Assembly: GCA_045655325.1 (NCBI GenBank)
Contig: JAZOOY010000034.1
Coordinates: 1-48,992 of the forward strand
DNA: 48,992 nucleotides
DNA from: UBA1738 sp045655325
GTDB taxonomy: Bacteria; Bacillota; Clostridia; UBA1381
Direction of reading: 5' to 3'
The notes beneath the pieces were generated by a model, which saw nothing but the letters and a program-made list of their open reading frames with translations, did not search any database and was not told where the DNA came from. Made by a program: the position numbers and the translations under genes. This document shows, in pieces, positions 1-8,199 of the stretch. Position 1 is the first letter of the stretch; each line of letters opens with the position of its first letter.

Positions 1-1592
1 ATGATGTGGTATCTTGCATCTCTTGTCTTTGTGAATGCTTCCCAGATAACTTCGTATGGCAAACCATCGTTCTTTATATCAACCTGAATTGATGTGATAC
101 CCTTCTTTGTACCAGCTACCTTGAAGTCCATTTCGCCATAGAAGTCCTCAAGTCCCTGAATGTCTACCATTGTTGTGAAGCCTTCATCTGTTGTGATAAG
201 ACCACACGAGATACCTGCAACAGGTGCCTTAAGAGGAACGCCTGCAGCCATAAGTGCAAGAGTTGAACCACAGACACTACCCTGTGAGGTTGAACCGTTA
301 GAAGAAAGAACTTCTGATACAGTTCTGATTGCATATGGGAACTCTTCCTCTGACGGAAGAACCGGAACCAATGACCTTTCTGCCAATGCGCCGTGACCGA
401 TTTCACGTCTGCCCGGACCTCTTGATGGCTTTGTTTCGCCAACTGAGTATGACGGGAAGTTATAGTGATGCATATATCTCTTTGTTTCTTCTGTTGTGTC
501 GATACCATCAAGCTTCTGGATTTCTGAAAGTGGTGCAAGTGTTGCTATTGTAAGAACCTGAGTTTGTCCTCTTGTGAACATACCTGAACCGTGAGTTCTT
601 GGAAGCAAATCAACTTCCGCAGCAAGTGGTCTGATTTCGTTAAGGCCTCTGCCGTCAACTCTTCTGCCTTCGTATAGCCATGCTCTTACGATTTCCTTTT
701 GCATCTTGTAAAGGATTTCGCCAAGCTGCTCACCAAGGTTTTCGAACTGATCTGAAAGCTTTTCTACGATTTCGTCTGATACAACACCCATTCTTTCGTC
801 TCTGATGTTCTTGTCATCAGTGTCAAGAGCGTGCTGAATCTTTTCGTATGACATAGCCTTGATTGCATCATAAAGATCGTGATCTACATCATGAGCTTCG
901 TATGCGAACTTTTCTTTGCCGATTTCTGCGGCGATTGAGTTTACAAAGTCACAGATCTCGATGATTGTCTTGTGAGCAAACTTGATACCTTCAAGCATTA
1001 CGCTTTCTTCGATTTCATTTGCGCCTGCTTCGATCATAACAATCTTTTCTTTTGTACCTGCAACAGTTACGTGCATTTCGCTCTTTGCTCTTTCTTCAAC
1101 TGTTGGGTTGATTACGAATTCGCCGTCGATAAGACCAAGCCATACACCACCGATAGGACCATTCCATGGAATATCTGAAATTGAAAGCGCAACAGATGTA
1201 CCGATCATAGCAGCAACTTCAGGAGGGTTATCCTGTTCAACAGAAAGAACAGTTGCAACAACTGTACAGTCGTTTCTAAGGTCTGCTGGGAATAGTGGAC
1301 GGATTGGTCTGTCAATACAACGTGATGTTAGAATAGCCTTTTCTGATGGCTTTGCTTCACGCTTAATGTATCCGCCAGGGATTTTACCTACAGAATATAG
1401 CTTTTCTTCATAGTCAACTGATAGAGGGAAGAAATCAATTCCTTCTCTTGGGTTTCTTGATGCAGTTACGTTAACCATAACTACTGTGTCACCGTATCTT
1501 ACAACGCAGTGACCGTTTGAAAGGCAACACATTTTGCCTGTTTCGATGATTAGAGGGCGTCCTGCCAACTCTGTTTCAAAAGTTCTGAACAT
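1..1592 (-). CDS. pnp: Polyribonucleotide nucleotidyltransferase (PNPase), 3' end outside window
   Basis: Phosphorolytic 3'-5' exoribonuclease of mRNA turnover. The reading frame is open from an ATG at 1592 (MFRTFETELAGRPLIIETGK) to the window edge, about 530 residues. Visible are the first RNase PH-like core (GKIPGGYIKREAKPSE, RCIDRPIRPLFP), the helical linker and most of the second core (EGRRVDGRGLNEIRPL, THGSGMFTRGQTQ, GPGRREIGHGALAER, SEVLSSNGSTSQGSVCG). The KH and S1 RNA-binding domains would lie beyond the edge. The start has a clear AAGGAG ribosome binding site. It follows rpsO on the same strand, the classic rpsO-pnp order. Confidence 0.97.
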   Translation of the reverse strand, partial: MFRTFETELAGRPLIIETGKMCCLSNGHCVVRYGDTVVMVNVTASRNPREGIDFFPLSVDYEEKLYSVGKIPGGYIKREAKPSEKAILTSRCIDRPIRPLFPADLRNDCTVVATVLSVEQDNPPEVAAMIGTSVALSISDIPWNGPIGGVWLGLIDGEFVINPTVEERAKSEMHVTVAGTKEKIVMIEAGANEIEESVMLEGIKFAHKTIIEICDFVNSIAAEIGKEKFAYEAHDVDHDLYDAIKAMSYEKIQHALDTDDKNIRDERMGVVSDEIVEKLSDQFENLGEQLGEILYKMQKEIVRAWLYEGRRVDGRGLNEIRPLAAEVDLLPRTHGSGMFTRGQTQVLTIATLAPLSEIQKLDGIDTTEETKRYMHHYNFPSYSVGETKPSRGPGRREIGHGALAERSLVPVLPSEEEFPYAIRTVSEVLSSNGSTSQGSVCGSTLALMAAGVPLKAPVAGISCGLITTDEGFTTMVDIQGLEDFYGEMDFKVAGTKKGITSIQVDIKNDGLPYEVIWEAFTKTRDARYHI

Positions 1593-1735
1593 AGTCTTTT
1601 TCTCCTTTTCTTCTTTTCTCTCGTTTTCCTCTTTTTACCTCTTTTCGGAGATACATATTAGCAGATAAATACAACCTATAAAACCTTTATAAGCTCTATT
1701 TATGTGCTAAATATACTATCTCCAAATATGCAAAT

Positions 1736-1760
1736 ATGGGCAAACGAATCGCTTGCCCAT
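1736..1760 (-). other. Stem-loop between rpsO and pnp
   Basis: Perfect 8-bp inverted repeat ATGGGCAA / TTGCCCAT with a 9-nt loop, 12 nt after the rpsO stop. On the transcribed strand it is not followed by a clean U-run. It is therefore more likely a partial terminator or an RNA processing hairpin than a full terminator. In enterobacteria the rpsO-pnp junction carries an RNase III processing site; whether this one is analogous is inference. Confidence 0.5.
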
Positions 1761-1772
1761 AAACATATACTA

Positions 1773-2039
1773 TTATTTTCTAAGACCTAGTTTAGCTACT
1801 AGAGTACGGTATCTTTCGATATCCTGACTCTTAAGGTAGTTCATAAGGTTTCTTCTCTTACCTACCATCATTAGAAGACCTCTTCTTGAGTGGTTATCCT
1901 TCTTGTGGAAGTTCAAGTGTTCGTCGTTTAGGTGATTGATTCTTTCTGTTAAAAGAGCAATCTGAACTTCTGGAGAACCTGTATCTCCTTCATGAGTTGC
2001 GTAAGTAGCGATAATTTCCTGTTTACGCTCCTTTGTCAT
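1773..2039 (-). CDS. rpsO: 30S ribosomal protein S15
   Basis: Small-subunit protein S15, 88 aa, the usual family length. It binds the central domain of 16S rRNA and the S6/S18 pair. The family signature is intact: GDTGSPEVQIALLTERI near the N-terminus, then HFKKDNHSRRGLLMMVGKRR and LKSQDIERYRTLVAKLGLRK at the C-terminus. The start at 2039 has a consensus AGGAGGTG ribosome binding site. It is upstream of pnp in the same direction. Confidence 0.98.
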   Translation of the reverse strand: MTKERKQEIIATYATHEGDTGSPEVQIALLTERINHLNDEHLNFHKKDNHSRRGLLMMVGKRRNLMNYLKSQDIERYRTLVAKLGLRK

Positions 2040-2122
2040 AGCGTTTCACCTCCTATGATAAATCATCCCCAGTTGCCGAGAAACCGTTGGTGATTCGGTT
2101 AACCAAGCAATGGTTTAAGTTT
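2040..2122 (-). promoter_or_regulatory. Structured rpsO leader, possible S15 autoregulatory region
   Basis: On the transcribed strand this leader has consecutive stem-loops, AACC-attgctt-GGTT and AACCG-aatcaccaa-CGGTT. A further ATGA/TCAT hairpin abuts the Shine-Dalgarno sequence. rpsO leaders in several bacterial groups bind S15 and repress translation. That this one does so is inferred from position and structure; I do not recognise a specific published S15-leader fold. Confidence 0.4.
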
Positions 2123-2162
2123 AAAGTCTAAATAAAAATTTTGTAAAATAAAAGCAAACAAA

Positions 2163-2363
2163 TTACTTTCTGTTGAATTTCTTGTTGAACTTTTCAACAC
2201 GTCCACCTGTATCAATAAGCTTCTGCTTACCTGTGTAGAATGGGTGACACTTTGAACAAATTTCAACCATGATGTTTTCCTTTGTTGAACCGATTTCGAT
2301 TACTTCACCACATGCACACTTGATAGTTGTCTGCTTGTATTCTGGATGAATACCTTCTCTCAT
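2163..2363 (-). CDS. rpmE: 50S ribosomal protein L31, zinc-binding type
   Basis: Large-subunit protein L31, 66 aa. It starts MREGIHPEYKQT and has four cysteines (C16, C18, C36, C39; KCACGEV and CSKCHPFYTG), which mark the zinc-containing (C+) form. It ends in a basic KFNKKFNRK tail. The ATG at 2363 has an AAGGAGGAG ribosome binding site. An in-frame upstream ATG would add 17 non-conserved residues and place the strong site inside the gene, so it was rejected. Zinc-type L31 can act as a zinc reserve in other bacteria. Confidence 0.96.
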   Translation of the reverse strand: MREGIHPEYKQTTIKCACGEVIEIGSTKENIMVEICSKCHPFYTGKQKLIDTGGRVEKFNKKFNRK

Positions 2364-2456
2364 TTTGGCTCCTCCTTCTTCAAATATTTGGCATTCCATA
2401 AGACGCCATTTCATAGTATATCACACAATTTTCCCATTTGCAAGTATTTTTTTAAA

Positions 2457-3398
2457 TTATTTTTTATGAAATTTTGCGCCTTGATATGTATTGCGCCTAA
2501 CCATTTCCTTATCAATCTCATTCAAGACAACAAACTTTTTCAAACTCCAAAGCGGTGCAATCAAGGTATCACGACCACCATCCCCTGTCAGTCTTTGAAT
2601 TACGGTTTCCTCGCTGAAATACTCAAGGCAATCAACAACTGTATTGACATATTCTTGAAGTGTCAATGTTTCGAACTCGCCGTTTTCGTATTCCTTTGCG
2701 ATTTTTGTGCCCTTTAATATATGAAGAAGATGGAGTTTTACGCAAGTCGGCTCTAAGCTAGCCACATACTTCGCACTTTCTATCATCATTTCCGTTGTTT
2801 CCCCGGGAAGTCCCAGAATTAAATGAATACAGGTATTTATACCACGTTTTTTAAGCTCACCATATCCCGCCAAAAACTCGTCAAAGCTATGGCATCGGTT
2901 TGTCCTCTCACCCGTTTCATCAAAAATTGTCTGAAGTCCCAGTTCCACCATAAGATATGTTCTTTTTGAAAGTTCTTCAAGGTAAGAAAGCACATCTTCA
3001 GGCAAACAATCGGCACGGGTTGCTATAGAAAGCCCCACAACGCCATCTTGTGCCAAAACAGGCTCAAACTTTTCCTTTAGCACCGAAACAGGTGCATATG
3101 TATTGGTGTTTGCCTGAAAATACGGGATATACTTGGCTTTGGGCCACTTTTTGTGCATTCGTTCCTTAACTTCTTCAAACTGGTCAAGAACGCTGTGCTG
3201 GGGATTCCCCGCAAAGTCGCCACTTCCTGACAAACAGTAGGTGCAACCTCCGTAGCCTTTTGTTCCGTCAATATTCGGGCAGGTAAACCCACCATTTAGT
3301 GCCACCTTAAACACCTTTTCCCCAAACTTTTGATTCAGGTAATAGTTCCAGGTATGATATCTTTTATTGTCAAGAGTGTATTTAAACTTATTTTCCAT
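2457..3398 (-). CDS. TIGR01212-family radical SAM protein (YtqA/YhcC-like)
   Basis: 313-aa member of the YhcC/YtqA (TIGR01212) radical SAM family, which resembles the Elp3 radical SAM domain. The iron-sulfur cysteines are in ALNGGFTCPNIDGTKGYGGCTYC, spaced C-x9-C-x2-C rather than the commoner C-x3-C-x2-C; this spacing is characteristic of the Elp3-like group. Later motifs include GVVGLSIATRADCLP, MVELGLQTIFDET and LILGLPGETTEMM. The molecular substrate is unknown; a role in RNA modification is suspected only by family resemblance. An AGGAAG site precedes the ATG at 3398. Confidence 0.9.
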   Translation of the reverse strand: MENKFKYTLDNKRYHTWNYYLNQKFGEKVFKVALNGGFTCPNIDGTKGYGGCTYCLSGSGDFAGNPQHSVLDQFEEVKERMHKKWPKAKYIPYFQANTNTYAPVSVLKEKFEPVLAQDGVVGLSIATRADCLPEDVLSYLEELSKRTYLMVELGLQTIFDETGERTNRCHSFDEFLAGYGELKKRGINTCIHLILGLPGETTEMMIESAKYVASLEPTCVKLHLLHILKGTKIAKEYENGEFETLTLQEYVNTVVDCLEYFSEETVIQRLTGDGGRDTLIAPLWSLKKFVVLNEIDKEMVRRNTYQGAKFHKK

Positions 3399-3420
3399 TT
3401 TAATCTTCCTAAATTAAAAG

Positions 3421-3439
3421 AGGACAGATGGCCTGTCCT
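3421..3439 (-). terminator. Terminator after the DUF1540 gene
   Basis: Inverted repeat AGGACAG-gccat-CTGTCCT on the transcribed strand, followed by CTTTTAATTT, just past the DUF1540 stop. Confidence 0.7.
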
Positions 3440-3448
3440 CCCGTTTTC

Positions 3449-3613
3449 TTATGACAATTCAAAAGACTTACAGTCTGTGCACTCGCTCATTGTTGGGTTT
3501 GGTTCATGTGTACCCACTGTAATACAGTCAAGTGAGCAATAGTCCTTTGATTTGCAATGGTACTTACATTCTTCAACAGTACATTTAATACTTTCGTTTG
3601 GTTGACAGTTCAT
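3449..3613 (-). CDS. DUF1540-type cysteine-rich microprotein (54 aa)
   Basis: Short gene with an ATG at 3613 and a TAA at 3449-3451. The 54-aa product reads MNCQPNESIKCTVEECKYHC, continues KSKDYCSLDCITVGTHEP, and ends CTDCKSFELS. The spacing of its cysteines (C3, C11, C16, C20, C26, C30, C45, C48) and the I-x-C ... C-x-Y ... C ... D-x-I-x-V pattern match DUF1540, a Clostridia family of small, probably metal-binding proteins of unknown function. It has a perfect AGGAGGTG ribosome binding site and its own terminator. The ribosome binding site is part of a hairpin (see 3617-3655). Confidence 0.85.
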   Translation of the reverse strand: MNCQPNESIKCTVEECKYHCKSKDYCSLDCITVGTHEPNPTMSECTDCKSFELS

Positions 3614-3616
3614 TCT

Positions 3617-3655
3617 AAAACACCTCCTAGAACTAACTTTCCCAAAAGGTGTTTT
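3617..3655 (-). promoter_or_regulatory. Hairpin that can hide the DUF1540 ribosome binding site
   Basis: AAAACACCT and AGGTGTTTT pair over 9 bp in the leader of the DUF1540 gene, and the downstream arm contains the GGTG of its Shine-Dalgarno sequence. Folding would block initiation. This is an inference from complementarity; no ligand or partner is visible. Confidence 0.4.
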
Positions 3656-3667
3656 TTTTATTCGAAA

Positions 3668-3769
3668 TTACATTGTAAACATAGAAATAATTCCAAGAGC
3701 AATCGGTAGGCAAATTGCAACTGCCAAAACTACACAAACTACTTTTCTTGTTTTTTCGTTAAAGCTCAT
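3668..3769 (-). CDS. 33-aa single-pass membrane peptide coupled to tadA
   Basis: Microprotein with an ATG at 3769, one base after the tadA stop (TAA-a-ATG), and a GAGGG ribosome binding site inside tadA. The product starts MSFNEKTRKVVCVVLAVAIC, continues LPIALGIISMFTM, and stops at TAA 3668. A basic N-terminus is followed by about 22 hydrophobic residues, so it should be one membrane helix with the N-terminus in the cytoplasm. Clostridia have many such short single-helix proteins of unknown role. The evidence is the coupled start, ribosome binding site and composition; no family was recognised. Confidence 0.6.
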   Translation of the reverse strand: MSFNEKTRKVVCVVLAVAICLPIALGIISMFTM

Positions 3770-3770
3770 T

Positions 3771-4220
3771 TTATTTTTCCCTCTTTCTCAAATTTTTAAA
3801 AAAATTTTTTAAAATTTCTTCGCATTCGATTTTCATAATACCACCCTGATAATCTATCTTATGCGGAAGTACGCCTGATAAATCACAGGCACTTCCAAGA
3901 CAACCTGATTTTTGGTCATATGCTCCGAAATAAACATTTTCAATTCTCGCCTGAATTATTGCACCACAGCACATAGGGCACGGCTCCAAAGTTACGTAAA
4001 TATCGCACCCAGGAAGACGCCAACCGCCCAGCTTTTTGCAGGCCTTATCTATGGCGATTATCTCGGCGTGCATAAGGGCGTTTTTCTTGGTTTCACGCTT
4101 GTTATAGCCACGGGCAATAATTTTTCCGTCCTTTACGATTACCGCTCCGATAGGCGTTTCATCTATAGCTTCCGCCTTTTTTGCCTGACGGATTGCCTCT
4201 TTCATAAACTTAATATCCAT
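3771..4220 (-). CDS. tadA: tRNA adenosine(34) deaminase TadA
   Basis: Converts adenosine 34 to inosine in the wobble position of tRNA-Arg(ACG). At 149 aa it is the usual length. The deaminase zinc site is complete: HAEIIAIDKA supplies the histidine and catalytic glutamate, and TLEPCPMCCGAI supplies the two cysteines. The N-terminus MKEAIRQAKKAEAIDETPIG is typical. It lies 9 bp after the PHP gene at 4230-4982 and is translationally linked to the membrane peptide downstream. Confidence 0.96.
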   Translation of the reverse strand: MDIKFMKEAIRQAKKAEAIDETPIGAVIVKDGKIIARGYNKRETKKNALMHAEIIAIDKACKKLGGWRLPGCDIYVTLEPCPMCCGAIIQARIENVYFGAYDQKSGCLGSACDLSGVLPHKIDYQGGIMKIECEEILKNFFKNLRKREK

Positions 4221-4229
4221 ATTTTCCTC

Positions 4230-4982
4230 TTACGGCATTACAAGTGCAGTTTCGCCGATTTCAAACAGATAGTCGCCTGATTTTAAAATCTCGGCAAGGT
4301 GGAAAGAATCCTTTGGCATAACCTTGGTACGAAGTGCTGAAACACCTTCGTGACTACGACCCAGGTGGTGGAAATCACTTCCCGCAGTTCTTATTTTAAA
4401 GTCGTTTTCCTTTGCATATCGGCAGGCAAACCCAACTCTTGAATTATGACCAGGGTGCATATTAAAGGTTTCAACACCGTCTAACAATTCTGCATTCATA
4501 GGCTCCATGCCGTCACGGAACGGGTGTGCCTGAATAAACACGCTCTTTGGAAGCTTCACATTTTCTCTGAAATATTCAAGGTCTTCTCTGAAATTATCGT
4601 AGCAAACTGATGCAATTTCTTCGTCCACGCCGTATATCAGATAATCGTTTTCGTTTTCCTTTGAAAAACGAATTTCAAGACCAAGATAAACCTTAAGTCC
4701 CAGCTTTTCTCCTGCAACCTTTGTATCTTCGTAGCCTGCAAGATAGTTCTTTAACTGTTCTTCCTTGGTTTCGCCAGGCATGTATTCGCCGTCTTTATGT
4801 TTGTTATAGCCCATAAAATGATTGGTGATTACAATACCGTCATAACCCTTTTTAGCATAAATCTCTGCTAACTTTTCCGGCTCCGCTTCACCGCATGAGC
4901 TCTGTGGCTTTGTATGAGCGTGAAGCTCTATTCTGTATGGGTATTTCTTTTCAAGTTTCTGTTTTAATTTAATTGCGTTCAT
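4230..4982 (-). CDS. PHP-domain metal-dependent phosphoesterase, copy 1
   Basis: 250-aa PHP-family hydrolase. The metal-binding motifs are RIELHAHTK (H-x-H), a TNHFMG histidine, a FIQAHPFRDGM motif, FNMHPGHNSR and a late AGSDFHHLG. PHP proteins hydrolyse phosphate esters with a tri-metal centre; the substrate of this subgroup is not known. It is paralogous to the next gene upstream (YDGIVITNHF here, YDGIFVTNHFL there; AHPFR in both), 11 bp away, so the pair is a tandem duplication in one operon with tadA. Confidence 0.85.
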   Translation of the reverse strand: MNAIKLKQKLEKKYPYRIELHAHTKPQSSCGEAEPEKLAEIYAKKGYDGIVITNHFMGYNKHKDGEYMPGETKEEQLKNYLAGYEDTKVAGEKLGLKVYLGLEIRFSKENENDYLIYGVDEEIASVCYDNFREDLEYFRENVKLPKSVFIQAHPFRDGMEPMNAELLDGVETFNMHPGHNSRVGFACRYAKENDFKIRTAGSDFHHLGRSHEGVSALRTKVMPKDSFHLAEILKSGDYLFEIGETALVMP

Positions 4983-4993
4983 TTTCCTCTTCC

Positions 4994-5674
4994 TTATATC
5001 TCAATAACAAATGGTTTCATTTCACCATTTTTAACGGCATTAACAAAATCCACTTCGTCCAAAATCGGTCTTTGGCATTCCATACCCGCCAATTTGTGCT
5101 TATCTTCATTCACGTGGTGATTGTCTGTTCCTGCAAATTCAATCAAACCATATTGCTTTGCATAAATTTTTGCCATTTCATTTTCGAAGTCCGGCTTTGT
5201 TGCATTCACTATTTCCACGCCGTGAACACTTCTTGGGTATAGCCTGATATGGTCAATGTATCCTGCCTCGCGGAATGGATGTGCGTGGATTACCAACGCT
5301 CCGTTTTCCATAAAAAACTCAAGCTGTTCTCTTTTTGACATCTCCATTATATGCGAATTTTTAAGATACCACTCTTTTGAAAGTCCATATACAAGGAAAT
5401 CAGAGCCTAAATAGTTGGTTTCAATACCGCAGAAAACCTTTATCCCCAATTCCTTTCCAATCTTTACACCTTCTTCAAAGTCCGAGTAGAAAAAGTTCAG
5501 TCTTTCTTCGTATGATTTTGTTTTATCAATATTTAAAGACCCGTCTAAAAAGTGATTGGTTACAAAAATTCCGTCATATCCCAAATTTTTATAAACTTCA
5601 AGATGTTCTCTTATGCTGGCTGTTGCACATTTACTGACAGGTGCAGTATGAAGATGAGTTTCATATCTATACAT
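4994..5674 (-). CDS. PHP-domain metal-dependent phosphoesterase, copy 2
   Basis: 226-aa paralogue of the neighbouring PHP protein. Motifs: YETHLHTAP, YDGIFVTNHFLDG, LVIHAHPFREAGY, GVEIVNATKP (no histidine pair here, unlike FNMHPGHN in copy 1) and AGTDNHHVNEDKHKL. The start is the ATG at 5674 with an AAGGAGAAA ribosome binding site; an upstream in-frame start lacks one. It is the first gene of the operon running through tadA and has a good promoter (5707-5735). The substrate is unknown. Confidence 0.85.
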   Translation of the reverse strand: MYRYETHLHTAPVSKCATASIREHLEVYKNLGYDGIFVTNHFLDGSLNIDKTKSYEERLNFFYSDFEEGVKIGKELGIKVFCGIETNYLGSDFLVYGLSKEWYLKNSHIMEMSKREQLEFFMENGALVIHAHPFREAGYIDHIRLYPRSVHGVEIVNATKPDFENEMAKIYAKQYGLIEFAGTDNHHVNEDKHKLAGMECQRPILDEVDFVNAVKNGEMKPFVIEI

Positions 5675-5706
5675 TTTGATTTCTCCTTGTGATTTGCTAT
5701 AAATCC

Positions 5707-5735
5707 ATTCTATCACATAATTGTCTTTTTTGCAA
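5707..5735 (-). promoter_or_regulatory. Promoter of the PHP-tadA operon
   Basis: On the minus strand, TTGCAA, 17 bp, TAGAAT. It is divergent from and interleaved with the mutS2 promoter. Confidence 0.65.
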
Positions 5736-5743
5736 TAAAGTTA

Positions 5744-5772
5744 TTGTTTTTATGCCGAAATAGTGGTACAAT
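5744..5772 (+). promoter_or_regulatory. Promoter of mutS2
   Basis: TTGTTT, 17 bp, TACAAT, ending 34 bp before the mutS2 ATG. Confidence 0.6.
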
Positions 5773-5806
5773 AAAATAAGATAATTATGTGCTTTGGAGA
5801 GATATA

Positions 5807-8191
5807 ATGAACAAATCGGTTTTTAAAACTCTTGAATTTGACAAAATTTTAGATAGACTTGCAAGTTTTACCGAATCAGAGGCGGTGCGTAAGAGAATTT
5901 TTGCGCTTACTCCATTCGCTTCTCTTTCTGATGCCCAAAACGCACAGAAAGAAACCTCGGAAGCTGTGAACACTTGCTTTAAGCTTGGAAATCCGCCTGT
6001 TAATTTCAGCGTTCGTGATATTACAGGCGCTGTTAAACGTAGCGAAATCGGTGGAATGTTAAGTCCCCTTGACCTGCTTTCCGTTTCCCGAGTTTTGTAT
6101 GTTGCAAGAAGAATTAAGTCTTACCTTTCAGATGCAGGCGAAGAAGCGGTAATTCTTCACGGTTTGGCAGACGGCATCATAACGGCAAAACATTTGGAGG
6201 ACAGCATAAATTCTGCCATTTTATCCGAAACAGAAATTGCTGACGATGCATCTTCTGACCTTTCTGCAATCCGTCGCAAAATGAAGACATTAAACGCGAA
6301 AATCCGTGAAAGTCTTGATAATATGATTCGCTCCGAAACATACAAAAAGTATCTTCAGGACCCAATCGTAACAATCCGCTCCGACAGATACGTTCTTCCT
6401 GTAAAATCAGAGTACAGAGCGGAGATTGCAGGTATTGTCCACGATACATCACGTGGTGGCGGAACTTTATTCATCGAGCCAATGAGCGTGGTTAATTTAA
6501 ATAACGAAATTCGTGACCTTATAAATAAGGAACAGCTTGAGATTGAAAAAATCCTTGCAACCCTTTCTGCAGAAGTTTCAGAAAATTCAAGTGTTATCCT
6601 GTCAAACTATGACATTGTTACTAATCTTGATTTTATATTCTGCAAGGCAAAGCTTTCCTTTGATATGAACGGAACTGAGCCGATTTTAAATAACAAGGGC
6701 ATTATCCGTTTCAAAAAAGCACGCCATCCGCTGATCGCAAAGGACAAGGTGGTTGCAAACGATATTTCCTTGGGTGATGGCTTTGATACCTTGGTTATAA
6801 CAGGCCCTAACACAGGCGGTAAAACAGTAACATTAAAAACAATCGGTCTTTTCTCAATTATGGCGGCATCTGGTCTTCACATTCCTGTTAATGACGAAAG
6901 CCACGCCGCACTGTTTAAAAAGTTCTTTGCCGACATCGGCGACGAACAGAGCATTGAGCAAAGCCTTTCAACTTTCTCATCACACATGGTGAAGATTGTT
7001 AAGATTATTGACGAAGTTGACTCCGATTCCCTTGCTCTGTTTGACGAACTTGGTGCAGGAACCGACCCGACTGAAGGTGCGGCACTTGCCATTTCAGTTT
7101 TGGAACACTTACGTGCATTCGGCGCATCAACGGTTGCCACAACACACTACAGCGAACTTAAAGTTTTTGCACTAACCACCGACGGCGTGGAAAATGCGTC
7201 CTGCGAATTTGACGTTGACAGCCTGCAACCAACTTATAAGCTTTTAATCGGCGTTCCTGGAAAATCAAACGCCTTTGCAATTTCCAAAAGACTTGGTTTA
7301 TCCGATGCTGTTATCTCACGTGCTTATGAGATTTTAAGCGATGAAGATGTTAAGTTTGAAGACGTTATCACAGACCTTGAACAGTCCCGCCGTGAAGCGC
7401 AATCCGAAAAGGAATACGCAAAGCGAATGAAGTCAGAACTTTCTGACCTAAAGGCAGAAATTGAAGCAGAGCGTAAGAAGTTAAAAGAATCAAAGTCCCG
7501 CATTTTGGAAGATGCAAGACGTGAGGCAAAAATAATTATTATGGAGGCAAAGGAAGAATCCAATGCCATTATAAAAGACTTAGAGCGAATGCGAATTGAG
7601 GGCAAAACCGCCAACATTTCCGAAAAGGTGCAAAAGACCCGTGATAAGCTTAAAAAACGTGAAGATTCTATTGACAAGGCAATGAAGCGTAGTGCCGAGC
7701 CACGAAAGACTTATCGTGAACCGATTAAGAACTTGAAAGTGGGCGAAACCGTCAAGCTTATTGATATGGACCAGACCGCAACCGTCTTAAAACTTCCTGA
7801 TAACAAGGGAATGGTTCGTGTTCAGGCAGGTATTATGAAAACCGACGTCCACATTTCAAACCTAGAGCGTGTTAAAGATAATTCAACTAAAGAACTAACC
7901 GAAAAATATGTGCGTTCAACAAATGCGTTCCAGCCAAAGACCAAGAACGTGTCAACTGAGATTGACGTTCGTGGTCAGCTTCCTGAAGAAGCCTTGATGA
8001 ACGTGGAAAAGTTTATAGACGATTGCTATTTAGCAGGCATTTCACCTGTTACCGTTATCCACGGAAAAGGCACAGGAGTTTTGAGAAAAGCTGTTGGGGA
8101 TATGCTAAAGCGAAGTAAATACGTGAAGTCGTCCCGCCCAGGAAAATTCGGCGAAGGCGAAATGGGCGTAACAATAGTAGAACTTAAGTGA
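5807..8191 (+). CDS. mutS2: Endonuclease MutS2 / ribosome rescue ATPase
   Basis: 794 aa, near the family norm. It has an N-terminal lever/clamp region, then the MutS ATPase core with Walker A GPNTGGKTVTLKTIG around residue 332 and Walker B LALFDELGAGTDPTEG. A long charged coiled coil follows (about 515-640). A KOW-like segment and a C-terminal Smr nuclease domain (IDVRGQLPEEALMNVEKFID, VIHGKGTGVLRKAV) complete it. MutS2 suppresses homologous recombination in some bacteria and splits collided ribosomes in Bacillus. The ATG at 5807 has a GGAGA site. It heads an operon with ybaK and DUF1015. Confidence 0.96.
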   Translation: MNKSVFKTLEFDKILDRLASFTESEAVRKRIFALTPFASLSDAQNAQKETSEAVNTCFKLGNPPVNFSVRDITGAVKRSEIGGMLSPLDLLSVSRVLYVARRIKSYLSDAGEEAVILHGLADGIITAKHLEDSINSAILSETEIADDASSDLSAIRRKMKTLNAKIRESLDNMIRSETYKKYLQDPIVTIRSDRYVLPVKSEYRAEIAGIVHDTSRGGGTLFIEPMSVVNLNNEIRDLINKEQLEIEKILATLSAEVSENSSVILSNYDIVTNLDFIFCKAKLSFDMNGTEPILNNKGIIRFKKARHPLIAKDKVVANDISLGDGFDTLVITGPNTGGKTVTLKTIGLFSIMAASGLHIPVNDESHAALFKKFFADIGDEQSIEQSLSTFSSHMVKIVKIIDEVDSDSLALFDELGAGTDPTEGAALAISVLEHLRAFGASTVATTHYSELKVFALTTDGVENASCEFDVDSLQPTYKLLIGVPGKSNAFAISKRLGLSDAVISRAYEILSDEDVKFEDVITDLEQSRREAQSEKEYAKRMKSELSDLKAEIEAERKKLKESKSRILEDARREAKIIIMEAKEESNAIIKDLERMRIEGKTANISEKVQKTRDKLKKREDSIDKAMKRSAEPRKTYREPIKNLKVGETVKLIDMDQTATVLKLPDNKGMVRVQAGIMKTDVHISNLERVKDNSTKELTEKYVRSTNAFQPKTKNVSTEIDVRGQLPEEALMNVEKFIDDCYLAGISPVTVIHGKGTGVLRKAVGDMLKRSKYVKSSRPGKFGEGEMGVTIVELK

Positions 8192-8199
8192 GGTAAGTA

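Noticed and set aside
972..1413. Plus-strand open frames opposite pnp
   Set aside because: They are complements of the conserved pnp reading frame and have no ribosome binding sites or family resemblance.
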